A program made the position numbers and the translations under genes. A DNA stretch of 64,000 nucleotides from Lytechinus pictus (taxonomy: Eukaryota; Echinodermata; Echinoidea; Temnopleuroida; Toxopneustidae): assembly GCF_037042905.1 (NCBI RefSeq), contig NC_087258.1:1054001-1118000 (forward strand), read 5' to 3'. Positions 45,613 through 57,754 of this stretch are shown one piece after another (position 1 is the first letter of the stretch; each line of letters begins with the position of its first letter). Under the pieces are notes generated by a model that worked only from the letters and a program-made list of their open reading frames with translations, ran no database searches and had not been told where the DNA came from.

Positions 45613-46460
45613 CTCTAATCTCGCGTTGTAGAGGATTGCGAAAGGTGCCTAATTGTCTGCATGCGCGCGGAGGTTGTGTACGCGCGCTAATTCGGATAGA
45701 GGCGGGCACATGTTGGCTTATCACAACGGCACTTAAACTCGTAAATAACATTACTGCAGTGAGAGGTACGGAGCACGTCCTTTCGAATAGCCGAGATCAT
45801 TTCTTGTGTGTATACCACTAAACGCGCTTCAACGCTAGGGAAGGCACTAGATATTGCTTTCTTAATTTGCGTCTCAAACTTTTTGGGAAGCTTTCCCTCA
45901 CAACGGCAGTTTGAGGAAGATCGGGCATTTCTTGGGTCCAAAGACCGGTGTCTTTGTAGGCTTGTACAGTGTATGTGTGTGACTGACATGGTAATTGATC
46001 ACGCGGTCAGGATAACCATTTTCGCGCAAGATATACTTGACTCTTGTGATCTCTCCGGCAAGTTTGCACGGAGAGCAAATTCTCTGCGCCCTGTCTACAA
46101 GAATGCCAATCAGACCGGTTTTGTAAAGGAGTCCCAGCGTGTGTACTGACCTTTGAACGTAAGTTTCCGATAAACGGAAGTGTTAAAGCCTTTCGCCGAC
46201 CTTTCCACCAACTACATCTAAGAACCTCAGCACAGCATCCTGTTCGATCTCAATTGTGCATTTGAGAGACGGATGGACCGCGTTGAGATGTGCAAGAAAG
46301 TTCTTACACGCTGCACGGTTGGTGAACAAAGCAAAATTATCATCTACAAGGTGATAACGGGGCACGTGACGGGTCTTCATCAGAAAACGCACTTTTCTCA
46401 TGAAACCTACGAAAATATTCGCATTATCAAAACTAAATTCCACGTCGCGCGTGGCCCACA
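45613..46460 (-). pseudogene. Penelope-like retroelement remnant (RT and GIY-YIG parts)
   Basis: On the - strand, pieces follow the order of a Penelope-like element polyprotein. A reverse transcriptase palm piece has HLVDDNFALF (the [YF].DD box) and FLAHLNAVHPSLKCTIEIEQ, leading to LRFLDV (46460-46195). SVYRKLTFKGQYTRWDSF (about 46105-46165) and RAQRICSPCKL (about 46050-46085) follow, and then the start of a GIY-YIG nuclease, SNVIYEFKCRC (about 45715-45750). Frameshifts and stops separate the pieces, so the copy is dead. It is cut on the left by the MITE at 45489-45612 and on the right by a cytosine-tract element. The peptides on the + strand here are shadows. Confidence 0.7.
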
Positions 46461-47049
46461 CCAGGGGCGGATCTAGCTTTCGCCAAAAGGGGGGAGGCGA
46501 AAAAAAATTACCAATACTTTCCACGATTGGCCGCTCAAAGTTAAAAAATAATAATCTCATATAAGCCCTAATTGAATAGTACGAGCGCGAAGCGCGAGCT
46601 AATTTTTAAAGGAAATTTCATGCATTTGTACTGAAAATTGAATGTTCTGAGCAATGATTCTGATCGTGAACAAGATGTGTATTTATATTTAAAAAATTAC
46701 TGCGAGTGCGAATCGCGAGCAGAAATTTTTAATATACGTTCTGGCCTGATGGAAAACAGACCTTAAGGACTGTTTGCAGTTACCCGTGAAAACGATACAA
46801 AACAAAAGTGATTTAGACCTAAAAACGGGACACACTATTCATGTTTCGTAAATCACGAAGAGGATTACTGAATGGGTATCTTCCTACATTGATATTGCGA
46901 GCGCGAAGCGCGAGAAGAAAATTTTTGATATTCTGATATGAAACTGGATATTTCAAGCACGTTTGGAATAAAGAACAAACTGCGTATCTATTGTGTGCGC
47001 GTGTTTTTGAGATTTAGACCTAGAATTTGGTATGGTCCCTTATAAAAAA
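46461..47049. mobile_element. Cytosine-tract element with GCGAGCGCGAAGCGCGAG repeats
   Basis: It starts CCAGGGGCGGATCTAGC, like other elements in this window. GCGCGAAGCGCGAG-type blocks recur at about 46582, 46702 and 46897. The other end is lost against the satellite array. Confidence 0.5.
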
Positions 47050-50000
47050 AAACCATGGTTTTACAACCGTAATCATGGTATAACCATGGTTAGGGGCGGT
47101 TTTACAATGGATCGATGGTAGTCCATGGTTTTAAATTCATAACCAAGGTAAATGTGTGGCGGAAGTGTGGTAATACCATTGTTAAAATACCATAGTTATA
47201 TTAACATGATAAAAATGTCATTTTATGACGATTTTAAAACCATGGTTATAAAAACCATCATTATACCACAGTTTTAAGAAAGTTAAAAAACAATAGTTAT
47301 AAAACCATGACAAAATCATCGTTCTACTTTGGTGAAAAAAACCATAGTAATTTAACCATGGTTGTAACCATGGTTTCACAGTAGTATAAAAACAATGGTT
47401 ATGAAACCTTGGTTTAACTCCCGTTCTACTAAGGTTGGAAATCAATGTTATAAAACCATGATTTAAACCATGGTTTTATGATAGCATAAAAACAGTATTT
47501 ATAATACCATGGTTAAAATTCCGTTTTACCAAGGTTGAAAACGACGGTTATACACCATGATTTTAACAATGGTTTTAAGATAGTTTGAAAATGATGGTTA
47601 TATAACCAAGGTTTTAACCGTGGTTTAATGAGAGTGTAAAAACAGTGGTTACAAAACCATGGTTAAATTTCCGTTTCACCAAGGTTGAAAACGACGGTTA
47701 TACACCATGATTTTAACCATGGTTTTAAGATTGTTTGAAAATGATGGTTATATAACCATGGTTTTAACCGTGGTTTAATGAAAGTGTAAAAACAGTGGTT
47801 ACAATACCATGGTTAAATTTCTGTTTTACCATGGTTGAAAACGACGGTTATACACCATGATTTTAACCATGGTTTTATGATAGTTTGAAAATGATGGTTA
47901 TATAACCATGGTTTTAACCGTGGTTTAATGAAAGTGTAAAAACAGTGGTTACAATACCATGGTTAAATTTCCGTTTCACCAAGGTTGAAAACGACGGTTA
48001 TACACCATGATTTTAACCATGGTTTTAAGATTGTTTGAAAATGATGGTTATATAACCATGGTTTTAACCGTGGTCTAATGAAAGTGTAAAAACAGTGGTT
48101 ACAATACCATGGTTAAATTTCTGTTTTACCATGGTTGAAAACGACGGTTATACACCATGATTTTAACCATGGTTTTATGATAGTTTGAAAATGATGGTTA
48201 TATAACCATGGTTTTAACCGTGGTTTAATGAAAGTGTAAAAACAGTGGTTACAATACCATGGTTAAATTTCCGTTTTACCATGGTTGAAAACGACGGTTA
48301 TACACCATGATTTTAACCATGGTTTTAAGATAGTTTGAAAATGATGGTTATATAATTATGGTTTTAACCGTGGTTTAATGAAAGTGTAAAAACAGTGGTT
48401 ACAAAATCATGGTTAAATTTCCGTTTTACCAAGGTTGAAAACGACGGTTATACACCATGATTTTAACCATGGTTTTATGATAGTTTGAAAATGATTGTTA
48501 TATATAACCATATTTTAACCGTGGTTTAATGAAAGTGTAAAAACATTGGTTACAAGACCATGGTTAAACATTCGTCTTAGCAAGGTTGAAAACAACGGTT
48601 ATAAACCAAAATTTTAACCATGGTTTTAAGATAGTTTGAAAACGATGATTATATAACCATGGTTTTAACCGTGGTTTAATGAAAGTGTAAAAACAGTGGT
48701 TACAAAACCATGGTTAAATTTCCGTTTTACCAAGGTTGAAAACGACGGTTATACACCATGATTTTAACCATGGTTTTATGATAGTTTGAAAATGATTGTT
48801 ATATAGCCATGGTTTTAACCGTGGTTTAATGAAAGTGTAAAAACAGTGGTTACAATACCATGGTTAAATTTCCGTTTTACCATGGTTGAAAACGATGGTG
48901 ATACACCATGATTTTAACCATTGTTTTATGATAGTTTGAAAATGATTATTATATAACCATGGTTTCATCCGTGGTTCAATGAAAGTGTAAAAACAGTGGT
49001 TACAATACCATGGTTAAATTTCCGTTTTACCATGGTTGAAAACGACGGTTATACACCATGATTTTAACCATGGTTTTATAATAGTTTGAAAATTATGGTT
49101 ATATAACCATGGTTTTAACCGTGGTTTTATGAAAGTGTAAAAACAGTGGTTACAATACCATGGTTAAATTTCCGTTTTACCATGGTTGAAAACGACGGTT
49201 ATACACCAAAATTTTAACCATGGTTTTAAGATAGTTTGAAAATGATGGTTATATAATTATGGTTTTAACCGTGGTTTAATGAAAGTGTAAAAACAGTGGT
49301 TACAAAATCATGGTTAAATTTCCGTTTTACCAAGGTTGAAAACGACGGTTATACACCATGATTTTAACCATGGTTTTATGATAGTTTGAAAATGATTGTT
49401 ATATATAACCATATTTTAACCGTGGTTTAATGAAAGTGTAAAAACATTGGTTACAAGACCATGGTTAAACATTCGTCTTAGCAAGGTTGAAAACAACGGT
49501 TATAAACCAAAATTTTAACCATGGTTTTAAGATAGTTTGAAAACGATGATTATATAACCATGGTTTTAACCGTGGTTTAATGAAAGTGTAAAAACAGTGG
49601 TTACAAAACCATGGTTAAATTTCCGTTTTACCAAGGTTGAAAACGACGGTTATACACCATGATTTTAACCATGGTTTTATGATAGTTTGAAAATGATTGT
49701 TATATAGCCATGGTTTTAACCGTGGTTTAATGAAAGTGTAAAAACAGTGGTTACAATACCATGGTTAAATTTCCGTTTTACCATGGTTGAAAACGATGGT
49801 GATACACCATGATTTTAACCATTGTTTTATGATAGTTTGAAAATGATTATTATATAACCATGGTTTCATCCGTGGTTCAATGAAAGTGTAAAAACAGTGG
49901 TTACAATACCATGGTTAAATTTCCGTTTTACCATGGTTGAAAACGATGGTTATACACCATGATTTTAACCATGGTTTTATAATAGTTTGAAAATTATGGT

Positions 50001-50540
50001 TATATAACCATGGTTTTAACCGTGGTTTTATGAAAGTGTAAAAACAGTGGTTACAATACCATGGTTAAATTTCCGTTTTACCATGGTTGAAAACGACGGT
50101 TATACACCATGATTTTAACCATGGTTTTATGATAGTTTGAAAATTATGGTTATATAACCATGGTTTTAACCGTGGTTTAATGAAAGTGTCAAAACAGTGG
50201 TTACAAAACCATGGTTAAACATTCGTCTTAGCAAGGTTGAAAACGACGGTTATAAACCATGATTTTAACCATGGTTTTAAGATAGTTTGAAAATGATGGT
50301 TATATAACCATGGTTTTAACCGTGGTTTAATGAAAGTGTAAAAACAGTGGTTACAAAACCATGGTTAAATTTGCGTTTTACCAAGGTTGAAAACGACGGT
50401 TATACACCATGATTTTAACCATGGTTTTATGATAGTTTGAAAATGATTGTTATATAACCATGGTTTTAACCGTGGTTTAATGAAAGTGTAAAAACATTGG
50501 TTACAAAAAGCATGATTAAATTCCCGTTTTACCAAGGTAC
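47050..50540. repeat. 150-bp satellite array with higher-order repeats
   Basis: About 23 tandem units of 150 bp, each with TTTTAACCGTGGTTTAATG, AGTGTAAAAACAGTGGTTAC, an AACCATGGTT palindrome and GAAAACGACGGTTATACACC. For example, TTTTAACCGTGGTTTAATG starts near 47762, 47912 and 48212. The left 600 bp are degenerate. Variants repeat at 300 bp (CGTTTCACCAAGG at about 47672 and 47972) and at 901 bp (GATGGTGATACACC at 48894 and 49795; CATCCGTGGTTCAAT at about 48966 and 49867). No coding potential. Confidence 0.9.
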
Positions 50541-51271
50541 TAACTTTGTTAGTCTGGGCCTATAAAGCTTGTCACGACTAACTCAGCTGTGCATGGACTA
50601 ACGAAGGTTTTTCATTACTTGTATTTCGTAAAAAGACAGGCTTGACTATTTGTGGTTTCTGACTAACTAACTTTCGGCCATCCAAAGGCATGACTAAAAT
50701 TATAAAGGCCTGCGACCTGAATTACTAACTAAGCAGGGCCGTTGTTGTTGATCTTGAAGGTAGTCGGGCCGGGGGTGGCAGCTGGTGTTTTTTTTTTTTT
50801 TTTAATAGGACTATATTATCTTTTTGTATAATTTCAAAATATGTCTGCCCAGTCACTAAACATTGTCTGTCTATACGTATATATATATCATTTGTCATTT
50901 TGAACCTGTCTACTTTATAATTGTGTTCAACACGAATTTCGCGCATTCCCCGCCTGCCCCCCCCCACCCCTCCCGCTCATTTTCGCGCCCTTTTTTATGC
51001 GCGTCGATGTACTAGTAGTACCACCGAGTACCACATGTGTAACGCACAACCCGCACATGTATGCTATACACACCATAGACAAATGCACACACACACACAC
51101 GTACGCCGTGCATGCAGAATAGATACAATCAGCTTAATGCTGCGCTTCGAAGGCCAAGGGCTAGCTAAGCTTCAAGTTCATGAAATTCAGGCAATTAACT
51201 GCATTCAACTAATTTTTTAACTGAAACTATAGGAGAACAGACAATTTATGGAACTGTCAGGAGATAGTTAA
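50541..51271 (+). promoter_or_regulatory. Possible promoter and 5' exon of the broken gene to the right
   Basis: Right after the satellite the DNA becomes locally GC-rich (about 50935-51170, with GCGCATTCCCCGCC and a CA microsatellite). A donor-like AACG/GTAAGTAAG lies at about 51271. Downstream DNA is rich in TCTAGATCTAGGCC, as it is after the candidate first exon at 60943. It could be the TSS region of the gene whose exons are at 53555 and 54593. No ORF in it is convincing. Confidence 0.3.
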
Positions 51272-53554
51272 CGGTAAGTAAGCTTATCTAATCAGTAATC
51301 TGTTGGGCATTCTCGTGAATTAGTCCACTCCTGGCACCTCCTTGGCCTTGCATGACTCGGAAATTGAACACTCGGCGGATTGTGCGCGTACCGTACCAAG
51401 CCCGAGTAGAACCGTACGGTACTGCACTCTGCAGCAGGCAGTGTCACTGTGCAGTGCAGTGGATTATTTCAAGAGTTTGCCTTAGTCTGTAATGTTGCTG
51501 CATTTATTTTGATTAGGAGTGTTGCATGGGTCTAGAAATGTATTCTGACTTCAACTTGAAGTTGAAGCCAGGCATTGGGGCTGGCTACATGTAGGGCCTA
51601 AAAGTTATTTATGGCTATATATTATAGGCTTGAGCTTGCCTTGGACTTTGCCTTTGGACTAGATTTATTATTATGGTGGAACACGTCGTACTCATAGCCT
51701 AGTCCCGGCCCTAGCCTAGGCCTAACTTAGGCTAGCGCTTGGCCTACCTGAAAAAAAAACTTGTTGGCTGCCATCGAGTATGAAGAAAAATTTTGTACTA
51801 GATCTCCTACTGGCTTAATTAACGTTAGACTATCGACTAGGGTCTAGATCTAGATCTATACTTTAACTTTTTAAAGTTTACGTTAACGGTTAGAGCCTAC
51901 GGTGTCGGTGGTCCTAATTAATGTTATACTTTTGAACGGCAACAGCATTCAGTCCACTGATCTGTATTCTTTTTTTTTGATGGGTCTAGTCTCTAGGCCT
52001 AGGCTACAGACTCTGCTACTGCGGGTTAATTAGTCCTCATTTAATTAGTAATACTTGATCAATGGATCAGCTAGCTGCAAAGTAGGCCTAGGCCTAGTAT
52101 GTTTTAATAAATCCTTTATTTTTAAGCGGGAGTACAATTCATATGTCTGTATATGTTTTTCCATGTGAAAATCTGTTTTTTTTTTTGGTAAGTTCAGAGT
52201 GTGGTTGTGGGAACGTGGCTGGCTCCTTGTTTCGACGATTTCTACAGCATGCATGCACATTACGATAGTAGATCTACACAGTTGTACACAACTGAAAGAT
52301 ATGCGCATTTTCCTAGCCATAGCGGCGATGATTGTTACCAAAAGAAAAGTAATGCCAATAGTTCTAGTGTTTACTTTCGAGTCTCCTTGGTATTTTCATA
52401 TATAGGCCCTACAACTATTCATGAAAAATCCGAGGCCAAACCACGTAATGTGGAATTTCGTCACAAATGGGTTAAGTTATTAATTTAGGAAGTGTTGTTC
52501 CATATGTGTCACTAATAGTGGAATTGTCTGAAATTTGTATGAATTTTAAGTATGGTTGGTTATTATGAAATGAATGAATTTTCATGTGATGAAAAATGGA
52601 AATACCATCGCTGGACCGTTGTGTCGTAATAGTACTGTATCTTAATTTCAAATCAAAATTTTTAATAGACTACAATACAATTTTCTTTCCTGGTAGCGGG
52701 AAGTTAAAGGGATGGTCCAGGCTGAAAATATTTATATCTAAAAGTATATAAATGGAGTAAAATTCACAGAGTAAAATGCTGAAAATTTAATCAAACTTGG
52801 ATATCAAATAACAAAGTTATTGATTTTCAAAGTTTATCAATATTTTTTGGAATATGCACATCATCATGAATATTCAATAGGTGGGCTGATGATGTCACAT
52901 TTCAATTTTTTCTTATGTCATTACATGACATCGTAAATGTTTCATTTTTTCATACATGTGTAAATGATGTGTCTCCATTATGATGAAATAAGTTGAGGCA
53001 ATAAATAACTAGTCCACTTAATCAGTTGTCAATCCAATTGTTTTAGTTCTTGGTATCAATTTTTTTTATTAAACCAAATTTCACATAATAAAACACAAAA
53101 GAACAAGTGGGGATATGACATCACCAGCCAACCTAATGAATATTCATAAAGACATGCCTAGAACTGTTTCACCGGAATAATATCATTTGAAATTCAAAAA
53201 CTTTATTTGTTATTCGATTTTGATTAAATTTTTAGCATTTTGCTCTGTAAATTTTCTTCTATTTATTGAGATATAAATATTTCCAGCCTGGACCATCCCT
53301 TCAATTTTACTAATATTCGAAGACAGGAAACTAATACTAGAAAAAAAGATAAATGAATGGAATATGTATCACCAAACCCAGACAAACATTGGAATATGTC
53401 TTGTTTGCCTCTTGCATCGAGGCAAAAACTGAATATTTGTGTCCATGTACATGCAATATCTTTTGATTACACACATTTATCCTGAAAGCTCTTTGCATAC
53501 ATTATTTATTCAAAATTCAGGTTTAGTAAGAAAATCAATTACTTTTCATTCCAG
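51272..53554. other. Presumed intron with TAGGCCTAGATCT-rich tract and a MITE
   Basis: 51600-52110 is dense in CCTAGGCCTA and CTAGATCTAGATCT palindromic words. 52704-53304 is a MITE. No coding exon was identified. Confidence 0.45.
52704..53304. mobile_element. Foldback MITE, copy 2 of the 26694-27264 family
   Basis: It begins TTAAAGGGATGGTCCAGGCTG and ends CCAGCCTGGACCATCCCTT. It shares the inner landmarks CACAGAG.AAAATGCTGAAA and CACCGGAATAAT with copy 1. Confidence 0.8.
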
Positions 53555-53821
53555 GTACAAATTTTTATTGATATATGGCCAAAATCAAAGAAGGGTGTTG
53601 GTAACCAACAAGTCAGAGGAGACCTCAAAACAGGAGCTGCTTAGGGTGGTGTGCACAACATTTGGAGTGAAAGAAGAAGATATTTTTCCTGCAGACATGG
53701 CAAGACAAATTCTACGATTTTGCAGACATGGAAGAGGACGAACTTGTGACAGGGCCATTGAGAGTAAAAATTACAAACTACCTGTGGTCCTCGGTGCACA
53801 GCAACTGGTGAATGGTGGAGA
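53555..53821 (+). pseudogene. Exon of a PB1-like domain gene, frameshifted
   Basis: The acceptor TTTTCATTCCAG precedes 53555 and a strong donor GTAAGT starts at 53822. The first part reads YKFLLIYGQNQRRVLV and goes on to CTTFGVKEEDIF. The frame then fails: the continuation that fits such domains, LQTWQDKFYDFADMEEDEL and then GPLRVKI, is in another frame, as if one extra T had entered the run before CCTGCAG (about 53688). The pattern (hydrophobic strands, R.VLV, LQ.W...F.D, D..EL..G.L.VKI) resembles PB1/ubiquitin-like folds found at the start of SAM-domain-related or KRBA2-like proteins in fish and invertebrates; this is from memory. In the restored frame a TGA precedes the strong donor; a weaker donor at 53808 would avoid it. 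An assembly error is the main alternative. Confidence 0.5.
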
Positions 53822-54592
53822 GTAAGTATCTGGTACCAAACAGAAACCCCAATTAACTCTCAATGTGCCATAGTCTTGCCCAAGTGCATGCCATTTAATT
53901 TCTTTGGCAATTGATTCATCCTTCTAGATAAATATTTTACTTGATAATGGCCAAACTTAAAGGCATTTCTCTTTTTCACATGACATAGTTATATATGAGA
54001 CTCAACCAGAAGGATTATTAAAGAGGATTAGAACTTGGCCAGTAAAAACGCTTTAAACGTGTATGGGGCACCTTAAGAGTTGATGAATTAAGTAAATGTG
54101 AGTAAATGCATAAAATATGAGAATATTTCTTGCATTATAACTTACTAATGTTTGAGTATCACTATTGATGCAGGAATCTTACAGTGGCTACATTGTTGTG
54201 ACATTTTGTAATGCATTTCTCTGTTAGATTTTACCTAAAGTTAATTTTTTAGTCTAATTCGCATGTATATGGTTCTGCTATGGTCTTTCACCAAATGTTA
54301 ACTGGTACAGTGTGTTTGTGACAGATAGTCGCAAAGTGTGACCAAGTGGAGCTTTTCTGTTCTTGTCTTTGGCAACAAGACTGGCGTGTCGTTGCATAAA
54401 ACTTGCTATTATAGTAAAATTTGCTGTAAATATCTATTAAGGACTCGGATGAAAAGTGATTTGACAGAAACTAAATGAATGAGGATTCTAAATCTATTTG
54501 TTTTTTCTTTTTTAAGTATAATTTTTTATTCTTTGTTTTTTCTTTTTTTAAGTATAATTTTTTATTCTTTCCAAATCTGACACTGTTGCAAG

Positions 54593-54827
54593 GCACATAG
54601 AGTGGATGAGCACTGAACAAAAGGCAGCCAGACTTCAAGAGAGTTGAGTTCTGCATGCAGAAGACACTGGCAGACAGAAGGGCATGGATCATAAATTCTG
54701 TCCCTCGGCCAAGGATCACTGATGACCGACTGAAGTATCCTTGGCTCTTTGATGAGGATCAGGTAATCTATGCAGAGTTTTCTCACCAGATTTTGAAATA
54801 TACTGAATATCCCGAGATTGATTGAAT
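54593..54827 (+). pseudogene. Second exon of the same broken gene, frameshifted
   Basis: An acceptor-like GTTGCAAG precedes 54593. The exon reads HIEWMSTEQKAA in one frame. Then, after a one-base shift near 54630, it reads DFKRVEFCMQKTLADRRAWI and goes on to RLKYPWLFDEDQVIYAEFSH, before a stop at about 54825. The order H.EW - M..T...RR.WI - YP.L.D...V..EF matches, from memory, the conserved C-terminal region of the uncharacterised proteins that carry the PB1-like domain. Phase fits the alternative donor at 53808 of the upstream exon. Two exons of one gene each carrying a single-base shift suggest a decaying gene. Downstream exons were not found; the TIR element at 55160 starts soon after. Confidence 0.5.
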
Positions 54828-55158
54828 GCTGACGGACGTTGATAGAGTTGCTTACTCAATGTTTCCCTATTACAGTGATTTACAGAATGTATTGGAAACT
54901 TCTAACTCCACATGGATTATCCAAACTTGCTCATAAACTTAATTTATTCAAGACTGCGTAAGGTGTGAACTTCATATGTGGTCCTTGTATGTAAAATTCA
55001 GGTTATTTTCTTGTCAAAGCAATATCACCTAAACAGCTTGAGGTATGGATGTAAAAACTTGGTGTTTAACATGTACCATCATTAGGAAGACGATTTGAAT
55101 GGATTTTGGAATATGTAGGTCAAAGGTCAATTTGTGAAATTTATTTGTTTAAACACAT
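54828..55158. other. Short non-coding stretch
   Basis: Nothing recognised between the broken gene and the next element. Confidence 0.5.
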
Positions 55159-55669
55159 GGGCCCGTATTCTGATAGCAGGTTTAAATTAACCCTAGTCTA
55201 AAGTTAACCCTAGTTTAATTAAACCTCCTCTAAACCTCACCTCTGGTCCAAGTGTAGTTTAATTATTTTGGTATTCTGATAGCCGGGTTTAACTAAACCT
55301 GGGTTAAACCCGGGTTTAAAATTCTTTTTGAAAATAATAACCCTCTTTTAACCAAGACTAGCACCTTTTTGGTAAATTACTGCTGCAGGGGTGATTGCAA
55401 CAAAGTTGAAAAAATGGCACTAAAGTCGTTTTTTCTTTAAAAAATTGATATTATGGAAACTAATAACAACTATTGTAGTAAAAGAAAAGCATTCATCACC
55501 CATATATGGTAAGAAATTTTCATTTCAATTATATTTATTTTTGTTAATTACTAAAACATTTCAACCCCAAACCGAGTGACCTGCACAGTTTTTTGAGTAT
55601 CAGTCCCATTTATTCATTTTCATGTTTGTCAAAATCTAAATTGAAAATATTCCCCTCAACCACTCTAGA

Positions 55670-57660
55670 CTAGAGTCTAGACCCTAGTCCTAGATCTAAA
55701 ACAATAAGCTAAGAGGTCGACGTCTTTATTCTAACTTTAAGTAAGGGAATTTTTTATAACTTTTGAGAGTAGTCTTGGGTCTAAATAGGCCTATAGTTAG
55801 GGTGTCTGAAGCCACACTGAAAAGTGTCAGCATAAAACAGGCTAATTTAGGGGAAAATATGGCACATTTTTTCGGGGAAGTTCAGGCTACTAGAAAAATG
55901 TGATCTGAATTGATTATTAACTTGTGTTTGGCATGTATGGAAAGAAAAAATTCAGGGGCTTCTTTTGACAGTAAGGACAAGTTTATATGATCATTCTAAA
56001 TAAGGATTTAGAGATAAATTGCAAACCCTTATTTTTGTGTGTGTTGAGATTGCCATTTCTCCATGCGTTTTCTATGGGAAAATGAAATTTCTGTTTTGCA
56101 CAATTTTTTTCACTTTGTCGCAATTTTTCATTGTGATCTGGTTTCCAAATCTTTATAAAAATCATACCATCAGATAGAGCATAAAAAATCCTATTGGACT
56201 CTTTATGGACAAGTTTTTGGCATTAATAATAAATTTATAACAGCTCTCGGAAGCTAAAAATTGGGATTTGTGTGTGTCCATTTCTTAACTACACAGTCTA
56301 TGGCAGAGAAATGCTGAAAATTTACCTAATTTCATTCTTCTTTTTTGCAGCCAATAATTGGATTTTTTTCAAAAATGTTACATTTCTGTCAGTCTGAAGG
56401 TCATTTCTCTTCAAATTCACAAAGAAAATGTGATATTTTCTTGAAATAAGAAAAATAAATTTTTTCTCCAGACACCCTACTATAGTTAGATCTGGCCTAG
56501 GCCCAATTGTTTGGAGGAGAATTGAACATAGTTTTTACTAACTAAGTTAGGCCTAGGCCTATTTGATTTTTTTTTTACTTTCCTGAAGCAAAACATAGTC
56601 TAGTGAGTTAGTGGAGCAACCAAGACTGAAGATAAATATTGGTCTAGGCCTAGAACAGCATTCATGACTTAGGCTGGCTTAGCTTAGGGACAGGGATAGA
56701 TTATAGTACTATTCTAAAGTAACCTTAGGCATAGGCTAGATCTAGTGGAATGGATCTGATTTGTCTTAGACAAAAAGCTTTGAACAGTGTCTGTATTGGT
56801 TGTTCCGCTGAATTATGACACTCTACGTTGGCCTCTCTCACCAAGGCAATGTTATATGACAGTAAAATGTCAGAATTTTTAAAATAAATCCCCAGAAACA
56901 ACGGTTATTCCTGTCTACAGACAGTACAGTGTTAGATCTGATTATCGCTGCATTGCTTGCCAAGTAACTGGGCCTGGCTAAATTTAGAATTAGTCCAAGA
57001 CATCTCTCTACTCCTGTTTTAGGTCCATATCTGTTTCTTTGAAGAGTTTTTTATTCAAACATTTTTGGGGACTCGTTTAGGTTTCCAGATCCAGGACTAG
57101 AAAACAGGCCCAAACCTAGACCAACAGCTCAGTCTTGACTAACCCAGGGAGCTCCCTGGGTTAAGTCTTGACTAGACTAGGCCTGGCCTAGATTTATGTA
57201 AGAATTTAGATCTAGGCCTAGGCCTAACGTTAGTCTGTGCTATATATTCATTCTAGATTTCTAGCCTAGCCCTAACTGGCTGATCTAGTCTACTGTATGA
57301 TCTAGAATCTCTAACGCTGGCCTAGATCTAGACTAAATAACTTAGACTAAAAGTTAAACCCTATCTAGACCTAGAACTAGATCTATATCAATGTAATACA
57401 TGTAATAGGTCTAGATCTAGAGATTTGTAGACTCTCAACATGCTCAATGTAGATTCTAAATAAATAAAAAAGTAAATGTTGGCTAGTCTCGAGGCTAGTC
57501 TACAGTAGATCTAATCATCTAACGCTAGGCCTTAAAATAAAGTAGGCTGGAGATCTAACGTTGGATTATTTCTATTACTAGATCTAAAGGATCTAGACCT
57601 AGATCTAAAGCTAGGGACTGTAGTGGGACTGTAGTTCGAGATCTAAAGTTAGAGGTCTAG
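55670..57660. repeat. Low-complexity tract rich in CTAGATCTAG and TAGGCCTAGG
   Basis: Repeated self-complementary words CTAGATCTAG, AGGCCTAGGCCT and TCTAGACTAG are scattered at high density with no fixed period. The same words are dense at 51600-52110 and 61020-61270. Confidence 0.65.
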
Positions 57661-57754
57661 CAACCCCCTTAAAACTAGTACTAAGCCTACAGCTACATGT
57701 TGTTCTCTGTGTAGCCAAACAACAGCATTGTCTTAATCTTATTTTGGTTTGTGT

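Noticed and set aside
47050-50540. CRISPR-like array
   Set aside because: Units are contiguous 150-bp tandem repeats without unique spacers, in an intron-bearing eukaryotic genome.
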